From Flavobacterium sp. FEMGT703F (GTDB lineage Bacteria > Bacteroidota > Bacteroidia > Flavobacteriales > Flavobacteriaceae): a DNA stretch of 64,000 nucleotides. Location of the stretch: NCBI GenBank assembly GCA_002786385.1, contig PGCN01000007.1, positions 1 through 64,000 of the forward strand, read 5' to 3'. The first letter of the stretch is position 1. The number at the start of each line of letters is the position of its first letter. A model generated the notes under the pieces. The model saw only the letters and a list, made by a program, of their open reading frames with translations, did not search any database and was not told the DNA's origin. Shown here piece by piece: positions 35,141 through 43,214 of this stretch. The translations under genes and the position numbers were made by a program.

Positions 35141-36253
35141 ATGAAAAAAATAATTTTAAGTTTTGCAGTTCTTTCCATGTTGGCGTTTACTGGTTGTAGT
35201 ACGCCGGACGGAATTGACTCAGATGTATCATCACTGAATTCTGTTACTGCCGCAAATTTTGATAGAATTTTTGATGTTAGTACTGATAATTCAGGACTTG
35301 TAAGAGTTACTCCAATAGGGGAAGGTGTTTCAAAATCGGTAGTAACCTTAGGTCACGGTAGTGATGGTGAAATTACGCTTAATCCCGGCGAAAGTACCAC
35401 ACACAATTATCCTGAAGGAAGTTATACAGTAACTATCGTTTCCTATGATTTGGCTGGTAACAGCACAACCAACACTTACCCGTTACAGGTAACTTATGTG
35501 GCTCCTACAGATATTAGTGTATCGCAAACTTTTGCCGGAACAACCCTAACAATAACAGCTACGGCTAATTATGCTAACGGTATGTTGGTTACTTGGGGTG
35601 ATGGTGGTGCCAACGAAGTGCCTACTGTTATGACTGGTGCTTTAGGAGAAACTTTTACTGTACCGGCGCATACTTATGCTCCTGGTGTTTACACTTTAAC
35701 CGTAACGGCTTTAAGTGGTGGTGCTGCTACAACAACGGCTACTTATCCCGTAACTGTTTACGCTCCTTTTGCTTTGCCAATCACGTATGAAAGTCCAATT
35801 CAAAATTATGGAATTGGCGGTACTTTTGGTGGTGTTGGTGTAGCTGTTGTTGCTAATCCGTTCCCAGGCGGTCTTAACACTAGTGCCAATGTGTGGAGAT
35901 ATACAAAACCAACCGGTGCTGCTTTTTGGAGTGGTACTTGGACACCAATGTCAACTCCAAATTCAGTTCCAATCAATATGGATAACGGAAATAAAATCAA
36001 AGTTTTGGTGTATTCTACCGAAGTTGGTAAAATGTTGAATGTAGAATTGGAGCAAGCCGATAACGGTATTCCTAATCAAGTATTGAAAGTGGCTTCAACC
36101 GTTGCTAACCAATGGGAAGAATTAGTTTTTGATTTCGGAGCGTCCGGAATTCCTGCAGGTACTTCTTTCCGTCAATTGGTATTCCGTTACAACGACGTTA
36201 CTGATGGATTGGGTGAAGTTATTTATATCGACAATATTAGACAATCAAATTAA
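35141..36253 (+). CDS. PKD-domain surface glycan-binding lipoprotein (PUL2)
   Basis: The 370-residue lipoprotein (signal ends AFTGC) has two Ig/PKD-like domains (~45-120 and ~120-205, with GSYTVTIVSYDLAGNSTTNTYPL and GVYTLTVTALSGGAATTTATYPV). A C-terminal ~160-residue domain resembles a galactose-binding-like/CBM fold (FWSGTWTPMST, GNKIKVLVYSTEVGKMLNVELEQ, EVIYIDNIRQ). Placed right after SusD, it has the position of a surface glycan-binding protein that keeps glucan at the cell surface. It has no catalytic motif. An ATG at 35132 three codons earlier is possible; 35141 begins the better signal peptide. Confidence 0.8.
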   Translation: MKKIILSFAVLSMLAFTGCSTPDGIDSDVSSLNSVTAANFDRIFDVSTDNSGLVRVTPIGEGVSKSVVTLGHGSDGEITLNPGESTTHNYPEGSYTVTIVSYDLAGNSTTNTYPLQVTYVAPTDISVSQTFAGTTLTITATANYANGMLVTWGDGGANEVPTVMTGALGETFTVPAHTYAPGVYTLTVTALSGGAATTTATYPVTVYAPFALPITYESPIQNYGIGGTFGGVGVAVVANPFPGGLNTSANVWRYTKPTGAAFWSGTWTPMSTPNSVPINMDNGNKIKVLVYSTEVGKMLNVELEQADNGIPNQVLKVASTVANQWEELVFDFGASGIPAGTSFRQLVFRYNDVTDGLGEVIYIDNIRQSN

Positions 36254-36259
36254 GATACT

Positions 36260-37234
36260 ATGAAAAACAATTTTAAATATTTATCACTGAGTTTTCTTTT
36301 GATCGCCTCACTATTCGTAGGCTGTCAAGAAGATAACTATTCATTGGGAGATTTAACAACACCGAGCAATTTGGTTATTGAAACCGAAGTAGTAGGTCAA
36401 AATGCTGAAAATCCTAATGGAGATGGTTCAGGAAAAGTGAATATCAAAGTAACGGCTAATGATGCTTTATCATTCAAAATCGGATACCACGATGTAACCG
36501 ATTTAAATGCTGATATTGATTTTGTAAGTGTTCCAACTACTATCGAGAATAGTTTGCCTACAGGTACCATTCAAAAAAAGTTCACTACTTTAGGATTACA
36601 CACCTACAGAATTACTGTAGTAGCTTATGGTAGAGGCGGTTCTTCAACTACTGCTACTGCTGAAGTGCAAGTAGTTAGTAACTTTACACCGGATCCATCT
36701 ATTGTAACTTATTTAACGAATGATGCTTCAAAAGCATGGAGAGTTGATAAAAGCGTACCGGGTCACTTTGGTGTTGGTCCATGGATTGGCGCTTCTTCAC
36801 CAATTTGGTGGTCAGCTGCTATCAATGAAAAAGTAGCTTGTTGTAACTGTTTCTATACAGCAACATTTACTTTTACTAAAGTAGCTTCTTCAAATTCATT
36901 CACTATCCAATCGGCTACACCGGACGGAGCATTTACTAAAACAGGCTCATTAGCTTCTATTCCTGGTATTCCGGGTGCAGGTGATGAAGGTTGTTATGGT
37001 TATGGTGGAGGTACAACGGCTTTCTCGTTTATTCCTTCAAATTCCGGAATTTCTGCTGATACTCCTTCAACTCAAACCAGTATTTTATTGTCGGGTGCTA
37101 CTACTTTTATCGGTTATGGCGCTTTGCAAAAAGAATATGAAATAATGGTTATTGAAGAAAATTACATGTACTTGAGAGTTCAAGGTACTGAAACAGGTAA
37201 TGCTTGGTATTTAAAATTAGTACCGGCTAACTAA
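36260..37234 (+). CDS. Surface lipoprotein with PKD-like domain and cysteine-containing C-terminal domain (PUL2)
   Basis: The 324-residue lipoprotein (signal ends LFVGC) has one Ig/PKD-like domain (~35-130, NLVIETEVVGQNAENPNGDGSG onward). The C-terminal domain (~135-324) starts with the phrase SKAWRVDKSVPGHFGVGP, carries a CCNC cluster and a further Cys in GDEGCYGYGGG, and ends MYLRVQGTETGNAWYLKLVP. Relatives in Bacteroidota PULs are often mislabelled glucan endo-1,3-beta-glucosidase; no catalytic residues are visible, so glycan binding is more likely. Its PKD domain is very similar to the one fused to the GH16 that follows (shared NPNGDGSG / TPNGDGSG phrase), suggesting shared origin. Confidence 0.75.
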   Translation: MKNNFKYLSLSFLLIASLFVGCQEDNYSLGDLTTPSNLVIETEVVGQNAENPNGDGSGKVNIKVTANDALSFKIGYHDVTDLNADIDFVSVPTTIENSLPTGTIQKKFTTLGLHTYRITVVAYGRGGSSTTATAEVQVVSNFTPDPSIVTYLTNDASKAWRVDKSVPGHFGVGPWIGASSPIWWSAAINEKVACCNCFYTATFTFTKVASSNSFTIQSATPDGAFTKTGSLASIPGIPGAGDEGCYGYGGGTTAFSFIPSNSGISADTPSTQTSILLSGATTFIGYGALQKEYEIMVIEENYMYLRVQGTETGNAWYLKLVPAN

Positions 37235-37307
37235 ATCATATCTATAACTGACAGGAAGTTTAACCATTTCCTGTCGGTTTAACTATTAACAATTAAACGG
37301 ATTTGTT

Positions 37308-38384
37308 TTGAGAAATAATTTTGAGTTATTCAGCGCCGCTTTCGGACAAAAGTTTTTTTCCATAATGGCTGTTTTACTACTGCTCGGTTGTAGCAGTGGA
37401 GGTGGAGGTGAAGATACTGATTCAAAACCTACCAATCTCGTAGTCAATAAGGTTATAGTAGGTACAACACCTTCCACTCCAAACGGAGACGGAAGTGGTG
37501 TAGTTAACTTTACCGTGTCTGCCGACAATGCTACATCTTATAAAATTTTGATCGGTAGCGATGTGATTAATTCTACTACCGGTATTTTCAGTTACACTTT
37601 TACGCAATCAGGCACCAATACCTATACCGTTTATGTTTCGGCTTATAACGGTGCTGAGTTCATTTCAACCAGTGTTGCAGTGACCGTTTATGTAACTGCT
37701 ACTTTAGCTTGGTCGGATGAATTTAATATTGATGGCGCACCTGACAGCTCTAAGTGGAGTTATGAAACAGGAGCCGGTGGTTGGGGAAATAATGAATTAC
37801 AACATTATACTAACAGACCTGAAAATGTAATTGTTCAAAACGGTGTATTAAAGATTAATTTAATCAAAGAACAATACAACGGCAGTAATTATACTTCAGC
37901 GAGAATTGTTACCAAAAACAAATACCAATTTCAATACGGAAGAGTGGATATACGCGCCAAATTGCCTGCGGGTGGCGGAACTTGGCCGGCATTGTGGATG
38001 TTAGGTTCGGATATTAATACGAATCCATGGCCGGGTTGTGGTGAGATAGATATCATGGAACACGTTGGGAACAACCTCAACAGAATTTATGGTACACTAC
38101 ATCATCCCGGACATTCCGGTGGTAATGCCGACGGCGGTAGTGTACTAATCAATAATGCCACTACAGAATTCCACGTATATTCTTGTGAATGGTCAGCTAG
38201 TACAATTAAGTTTTATGTTGATAATGTATTGTATTATACATTTCTCAATAACAACAGCTTACCTTTCAACAAGCCATTCTTCTTTATCTTCAATTGTGCA
38301 ATGGGAGGAAATTTCGGCGGCGCTGTCGACCCTAATTTTACTGCTGCCACACTTGAAGTTGACTATGTTCATGTTTATCATTAA
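37308..38384 (+). CDS. GH16 endo-beta-1,3-glucanase with N-terminal PKD-like domain, lipoprotein (PUL2)
   Basis: The 358-residue laminarinase-type enzyme cuts beta-1,3-glucan internally with retention. The lipoprotein signal ends LLLLGC (Cys28), followed by a glycine/acid linker, a PKD-like domain (~42-130), and the GH16 domain (~133-358). The catalytic motif is GEIDIMEHVG with nucleophile Glu246, Asp248 and acid/base Glu251; WPALWMLG and CEWSASTIKFYVDN are also typical. The start used is TTG at 37308, because the ATG at 37365 would leave no charged n-region before the lipobox. It is probably surface-exposed and makes the first cuts for SusCD uptake. Confidence 0.9.
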   Translation: MRNNFELFSAAFGQKFFSIMAVLLLLGCSSGGGGEDTDSKPTNLVVNKVIVGTTPSTPNGDGSGVVNFTVSADNATSYKILIGSDVINSTTGIFSYTFTQSGTNTYTVYVSAYNGAEFISTSVAVTVYVTATLAWSDEFNIDGAPDSSKWSYETGAGGWGNNELQHYTNRPENVIVQNGVLKINLIKEQYNGSNYTSARIVTKNKYQFQYGRVDIRAKLPAGGGTWPALWMLGSDINTNPWPGCGEIDIMEHVGNNLNRIYGTLHHPGHSGGNADGGSVLINNATTEFHVYSCEWSASTIKFYVDNVLYYTFLNNNSLPFNKPFFFIFNCAMGGNFGGAVDPNFTAATLEVDYVHVYH

Positions 38385-38416
38385 TATTTTGTTTAGTTAA
38401 AATTAGTTGTCCTTTT

Positions 38417-38443
38417 AGCTTCTGTTTGTGCAAGACAGAAGCT
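38417..38443 (+). repeat. Hairpin between GH16 and GH30 genes (possible mRNA-stability or attenuation element)
   Basis: AGCTTCTGT (38417-38425) pairs perfectly with ACAGAAGCT (38435-38443) over a 9-base loop. No T-run follows, so it is a weak terminator at best. It lies in the only sizeable gap (142 bases) inside the PUL2 enzyme genes. Confidence 0.5.
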
Positions 38444-38526
38444 TTAGAGGACGCTGCTTATCTACTACTGTTACTGATTCCTGACTAAGCCCTACGCTCA
38501 AAAATGCATTTTCCCTTTTTTTACCT

Positions 38527-39969
38527 ATGATAAAACTTACTCAAATAAAACCGGTTTTTTTTTCCTTAGTATTAGGGATATTATCCGGTTGTGCTCAGTC
38601 TTCCGAAGATTCAAATCAGAATCCGGAACCAACTCCAATAACCAATGATGTTGCGTTTTGGCTTACCAAAGCAAACGGAACTGTGAAATTGGTAAAACAA
38701 AATACCATCCTCAGTTTTAATACTTCAACGAATGTTTATCCTAATGTTGACGTAAACGACAATCAAACCTTTCAAACTATTGACGGATTTGGCTACACCT
38801 TAACCGGTGGAAGTGTAGAGGTTATCAACCAATTAGGCGCTTCAAAAAAGCAAGAACTATTACAAGAATTATTTGGTGCTTCTGCGAATGCTATTTCGGT
38901 TAGTTATTTGAGAATAAGTATCGGTGCTTCCGATTTAAGCAGCACTGTTTATTCTTATAATGATTTACCGTCAGGCCAAACAGATGTCAATTTGACCCAA
39001 TTTAGTCTGGCACCCGACAATGCCTTAATCCAACTTTTGAAACAAATTCTGCAAATCAATCCCAATATAAAAATAATGGCTACTCCTTGGTCTCCACCAG
39101 TTTGGATGAAAGACAACGGTAGTACCGTTGGTGGAAGTTTGCAATCACAATATTACGGAGTTTATGCTCAATATTTTGTAAAATACATTCAGGCCATGCA
39201 GGCTGAAGGAATCAGAATTGATGCCATAACACCGCAAAACGAGCCTTTACATCCCGGCAACAATCCAAGTTTATTAATGCCGGCTACAGAACAAGCTAAT
39301 TTTATTAAAAATCATTTAGGACCAGCCTTTCAAGCTTCGGGGATTACCACAAAAATCGTTACCTACGATCACAATTGTGACAATCCGCAATATCCAATGT
39401 CGGTACTAGCAGATGCAGCAGCTAATCCATTTATTGATGGTTCCGCTTTTCATTTGTATGCCGGTGATATATCGGCTTTGAGTACAGTACACAATGCTTA
39501 TCCAACTAAAAACTTATATTTCACTGAACAATACACTTCCTCAACCGGTAGTTTCGACGGCGATTTAAAGTGGCATCTCAAAAACGTTATCATTGGTTCA
39601 ATGCGCAATTGGAGTAAAACGGCTTTGGAATGGAACTTGGCTAACGATGCTTCTTTTGGTCCGCATACTAATGGGGGATGTAACACTTGTAAAGGCGCTA
39701 TTACGGTAAATGGTAGCTTTAATTATGAAAGAAATGTAGGCTACTACATCATTGCCCACGCCTCTAAGTTTGTGCCGGCAGGTTCGGTTAGAATTGCTTC
39801 TTCCCAATCAGGAAGTTTGTACAATGTTGCTTTCAAAACTCCGGAAGGTAAGAAGGTTTTAATTGCCTTAAATGATGGTTCTGCTCCATCTGTTTTCAAC
39901 ATCAAGTATAATGGTAAATGGGTAGCCGTTTCTTTAGAAGCCGGTGCTGTTGGAACATTTATCTGGTAA
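38527..39969 (+). CDS. GH30 family glucanase, lipoprotein (PUL2)
   Basis: The 480-residue enzyme has a lipoprotein signal ending ILSGC (Cys22) and the GH30 (beta/alpha)8 barrel plus side beta domain. Acid/base Glu239 is in TPQNEP and nucleophile Glu334 in FTEQYT. TIDGFGYTLTGGS and TPWSPPVWMKDNG are further family motifs. In this context it most likely hydrolyses beta-1,6-glucosidic bonds (as subfamily GH30_3 does) or acts as a related exo-glucosidase. It forms a pair with the next GH30, which differs in signal type and sequence; one being on the surface and the other periplasmic fits stepwise digestion. Confidence 0.88.
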   Translation: MIKLTQIKPVFFSLVLGILSGCAQSSEDSNQNPEPTPITNDVAFWLTKANGTVKLVKQNTILSFNTSTNVYPNVDVNDNQTFQTIDGFGYTLTGGSVEVINQLGASKKQELLQELFGASANAISVSYLRISIGASDLSSTVYSYNDLPSGQTDVNLTQFSLAPDNALIQLLKQILQINPNIKIMATPWSPPVWMKDNGSTVGGSLQSQYYGVYAQYFVKYIQAMQAEGIRIDAITPQNEPLHPGNNPSLLMPATEQANFIKNHLGPAFQASGITTKIVTYDHNCDNPQYPMSVLADAAANPFIDGSAFHLYAGDISALSTVHNAYPTKNLYFTEQYTSSTGSFDGDLKWHLKNVIIGSMRNWSKTALEWNLANDASFGPHTNGGCNTCKGAITVNGSFNYERNVGYYIIAHASKFVPAGSVRIASSQSGSLYNVAFKTPEGKKVLIALNDGSAPSVFNIKYNGKWVAVSLEAGAVGTFIW

Positions 39970-39991
39970 TTAATTATTTAATCAGTTCAGA

Positions 39992-41440
39992 ATGAAAAAA
40001 ATTATAGTAGCAGTGGCATTGATTTCTTTGTCGGGTTTTGCCCAAAAAAAGCAAAAATCAGTACCATTCTCGACCCAAAATAAAACAGTGACTGTTTATA
40101 CTTCTGCAGACAGTTCCGGTTTGCGATTAACTAAGACAGCGGACCTTCAATTTAAAGAGTTACGCCAACCTTTAGAGACTCAATTATGTGTTTTTGTTAA
40201 TCCTGACAAAACTTTTCAAACTTTTGTGGGAATTGGAGGTGCCATCACTGATGCCAGTGCCGAAGTATTTGCCAAATTAACCCCGGAAAAACAACAAGAG
40301 TTTTTGAATGCTTATTTTTCCAAAGACAAAGGAATAGGCTATACTTTGGTACGAACTAATATGAACAGCTGTGATTTTAGTTCGAGTTCATACACTTATA
40401 TTCAAGAAGGCGATAAAGAATTAAGGACATTCAATATCCAACCCGACAAACAGTTCAAGATTCCATTAATCAAAAAAGCCATGGCCATGATTGGCAATAA
40501 AGCTTCCTTTTATATCAGTCCGTGGTCACCTCCGGCATTTATGAAAGACAACAAAAATATGTTGTATGGCGGAAAACTATTACCGGAATACCGTCAGGCT
40601 TGGGCTAATTACTATGTGAAATACATCAATGCATTGGAAAAAGAAGGACTACCGGTTTGGGGATTGACCATCCAAAACGAACCGATGGCCAAACAAATTT
40701 GGGAATCATGCATTTTTACAGCGGAAGAGGAAAGAGATTTTCTTAAAAACTATCTTGGACCAACTTTACAGAAAGCAGGATTAGGAAACAAAAAAATTAC
40801 GGTTTGGGACCATAACCGAGATTTATTAGTGCAAAGAGCCAATACCATTTTAGACGATCCTGCTGCCAACAAATACGTTTGGGGAATAGGATTCCACTGG
40901 TACGAAAGCTGGAGTGGAGGTGAACAAATGTATGAAAATGTTGGAAAGGTATACGAACAATATCCTACCAAAAACTTAATGTTTACCGAAGGTTGTGTAG
41001 AAAAATTTGATGCTAAAAAATACCAGCTTTGGAAAAATGGTCAACGTTACGGAAAATCGATGATTAATGATTTTAATAATGGCACAGTGGCTTGGACCGA
41101 TTGGAATATTTTATTAGACCAAAACGGTGGACCAAATCATGTGAAAAACTTCTGTTTTGCACCATTACATGCAGATACTACTACTGGTGAATTGATTTAT
41201 ACGCCAAGCTATTACTTCATCGGTCACTTTTCAAAATTTATTGAAAAAGGAGCCAAACGTGTTAGCAGTTCGGCCAGCAGAAGTCAGCTTTTAACGACTT
41301 CGTTTATCAATGGCGACGGAAAGGTAGTGACAGTAGTGATGAATCAAAGCAATCTTACAGTTAATTACTTCTTGTGTGTTGGCACTACAGCAACAGAGGT
41401 TTCTATCTTACCAAACGCCATCCAAACGTTAGTTTACTAA
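39992..41440 (+). CDS. GH30 family glucanase, periplasmic (PUL2)
   Basis: The 482-residue enzyme has a standard signal peptide (1-18, LSGFAQ), no lipobox. Acid/base Glu230 is in IQNEPMAKQ and nucleophile Glu333 in FTEGCVE. Other landmarks are GIGGAITDASAEVF, SPWSPPAFMKDN and GFHWYESWSGG, as in GH30 subfamilies 1 and 3 (glucosylceramidase-like and endo-1,6-glucanase). A C-terminal beta domain (NGDGKVVTVVMNQSN onward) completes the fold. The likely role is breaking beta-1,6 side chains or linkages of imported glucan fragments. The gaps are 22 bases upstream and 24 downstream. Confidence 0.9.
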   Translation: MKKIIVAVALISLSGFAQKKQKSVPFSTQNKTVTVYTSADSSGLRLTKTADLQFKELRQPLETQLCVFVNPDKTFQTFVGIGGAITDASAEVFAKLTPEKQQEFLNAYFSKDKGIGYTLVRTNMNSCDFSSSSYTYIQEGDKELRTFNIQPDKQFKIPLIKKAMAMIGNKASFYISPWSPPAFMKDNKNMLYGGKLLPEYRQAWANYYVKYINALEKEGLPVWGLTIQNEPMAKQIWESCIFTAEEERDFLKNYLGPTLQKAGLGNKKITVWDHNRDLLVQRANTILDDPAANKYVWGIGFHWYESWSGGEQMYENVGKVYEQYPTKNLMFTEGCVEKFDAKKYQLWKNGQRYGKSMINDFNNGTVAWTDWNILLDQNGGPNHVKNFCFAPLHADTTTGELIYTPSYYFIGHFSKFIEKGAKRVSSSASRSQLLTTSFINGDGKVVTVVMNQSNLTVNYFLCVGTTATEVSILPNAIQTLVY

Positions 41441-41464
41441 ACATCATATCCAAATTGTTGACGA

Positions 41465-43207
41465 ATGAAACAGTTGTTATTTTTTCTATTGTTATCGACC
41501 GCTGTTTTTAGTCAGGGTTTTTTAAAAAGAGACGGCCAAAAGATTGTAGATGCGAAAGGCAATAATGTCTTGTTGCGAGGTCTTGGTATTGGCGGATTGA
41601 TGGTGCAGGAAGGCTATATGCTAAAAACAGCTGATTTTGCCGGACCTCAACACCAAATCAAACAAAAAATAACCGATTTAATCGGTACAAAAGCTACTGA
41701 GGAATTCTATAAAGCCTATCGAAAAAATGGCTTGACCAAAAGAGATGTGGATTCGCTAGCCGCATGGGGTTTCAACTCAATTCGGCTGCCGATGCATTAC
41801 AATCTTTACACCTTGCCCATCGAGAATGAACCCGTTAAAGGGCAAAATACTTGGTTGGAAGAAGGATTTAAAATGACGGATGATTTATTGGATTGGTGCG
41901 CCGTCAATAATATGTACCTCATATTAGATTTACATGCTGCTCCGGGCGGTCAAGGGAAAGATGCTAATATTTCTGATTACGACGAAGCAAAGCCATCGCT
42001 GTGGGAAAGCGAAGCAAATCAAAATAAGATGATTGCTTTTTGGCGAAAAATAGCTGATCGCTACAAGAGCGAACCTTGGATTGGTGCTTACGATATTATA
42101 AATGAACCCAATTGGAATTTTTCAGGAACCAATAAAAACGGTTGTGATGAAACTAAAAACGAACCGTTACGAAACTTGCAAATCAATATCACCAAAGCCA
42201 TCCGAGAAGTCGATACCAACCACTTAATCATCATCGAAGGGAACTGTTGGGGCAATAACTATAAAGGTATCTTTCCGCTTTGGGACGACAATATGGCGTT
42301 GAGTTTTCACAAGTATTGGAGCTATAACGATATGGCTACTATACAAGAGATTGTCAATTACAGAAACGAATGGAATGTCCCAATTTGGTTAGGCGAAACG
42401 GGTGAGAATTCCAACGTTTGGTTTAAAGATGTCATCACTTTAATCGAAGCTAATAATATCGGTTGGGCTTTTTGGCCGATGAAAAAAATCGACAATATAG
42501 CCGGCGTGACTTCTGTAACGATGAGTCCGGAGTATGAAAATTTATTGCGTTATTGGAAAGACAGTACTAACAAACCAACCGCAGCAGCAGCAAAAGCAAC
42601 ATTAATGCAGTTAGCAGAAAATTACAAAATGGAAAATGTAACAGTCAAGTATGATGTGATTGATGCCATGTTCAGACAAATAAATTCCAACGATACCAAG
42701 CCATATAAAAAGCATTTGCTGCCGGGCAAAATTTTCGCTACCGAATACGATTTAGGACCTTTAAATTTTGCTTATTCTGATAAGGTTGTTGCCAATTATT
42801 GGGTGTCTAACGGCGGAAAAGAAACCGATTGGAATTCCGGAAATCAAATGAGAAATGACGGTGTAGATATTCAAAAATGTAATGATAAAGTAACCAATGG
42901 TTTTGCCGTGGTGGATACAGAAGATGGCGAATGGCTGCAATACACTTTCACGCTTTCCGAAGCCCAAACTTTTGAAGTATCATTGAGATATACTGCCGAC
43001 AATAATAACAGTAGTATTTATTTGACTGATGCAAAAGGCAACAAAATTTCCAAAACAATAATATTATCAGCAACCGGTTCCACTAATTGGACTACGGTTG
43101 TTTTAGAAAAAATAGCTTTTAACCAAGGTGAAAACAAACTCAGAATTGTCTTTGAAAAAGGCGGTGCTCACCTGAATTATATCGAATTTAATGTCCCGAA
43201 AAAATAA
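41465..43207 (+). CDS. GH5 family glucanase with C-terminal CBM6-like domain (PUL2)
   Basis: The 580-residue secreted enzyme has signal peptide 1-16 (AVFSQ). The GH5 barrel (~17-395) has LLRGLGIGGLM, RLPMHYN, the acid/base Glu214 in YDIINEPNW, and nucleophile Glu311 in IWLGETGEN. A CBM6-like beta-sandwich occupies ~425-578 (GEWLQYTFTLSEAQTFEVSLRYTAD, GTNWTTVVL-like, NKLRIVFEKGGAHLNYIEF). The GH5 subfamily is not recognised with certainty; GH5_46-like proteins are a candidate. In a laminarin-type locus an exo-1,3- or 1,6-glucanase role is likely. The next ORF overlaps or abuts its stop. Confidence 0.85.
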   Translation: MKQLLFFLLLSTAVFSQGFLKRDGQKIVDAKGNNVLLRGLGIGGLMVQEGYMLKTADFAGPQHQIKQKITDLIGTKATEEFYKAYRKNGLTKRDVDSLAAWGFNSIRLPMHYNLYTLPIENEPVKGQNTWLEEGFKMTDDLLDWCAVNNMYLILDLHAAPGGQGKDANISDYDEAKPSLWESEANQNKMIAFWRKIADRYKSEPWIGAYDIINEPNWNFSGTNKNGCDETKNEPLRNLQINITKAIREVDTNHLIIIEGNCWGNNYKGIFPLWDDNMALSFHKYWSYNDMATIQEIVNYRNEWNVPIWLGETGENSNVWFKDVITLIEANNIGWAFWPMKKIDNIAGVTSVTMSPEYENLLRYWKDSTNKPTAAAAKATLMQLAENYKMENVTVKYDVIDAMFRQINSNDTKPYKKHLLPGKIFATEYDLGPLNFAYSDKVVANYWVSNGGKETDWNSGNQMRNDGVDIQKCNDKVTNGFAVVDTEDGEWLQYTFTLSEAQTFEVSLRYTADNNNSSIYLTDAKGNKISKTIILSATGSTNWTTVVLEKIAFNQGENKLRIVFEKGGAHLNYIEFNVPKK

Positions 43208-43214
43208 CTTTGAA

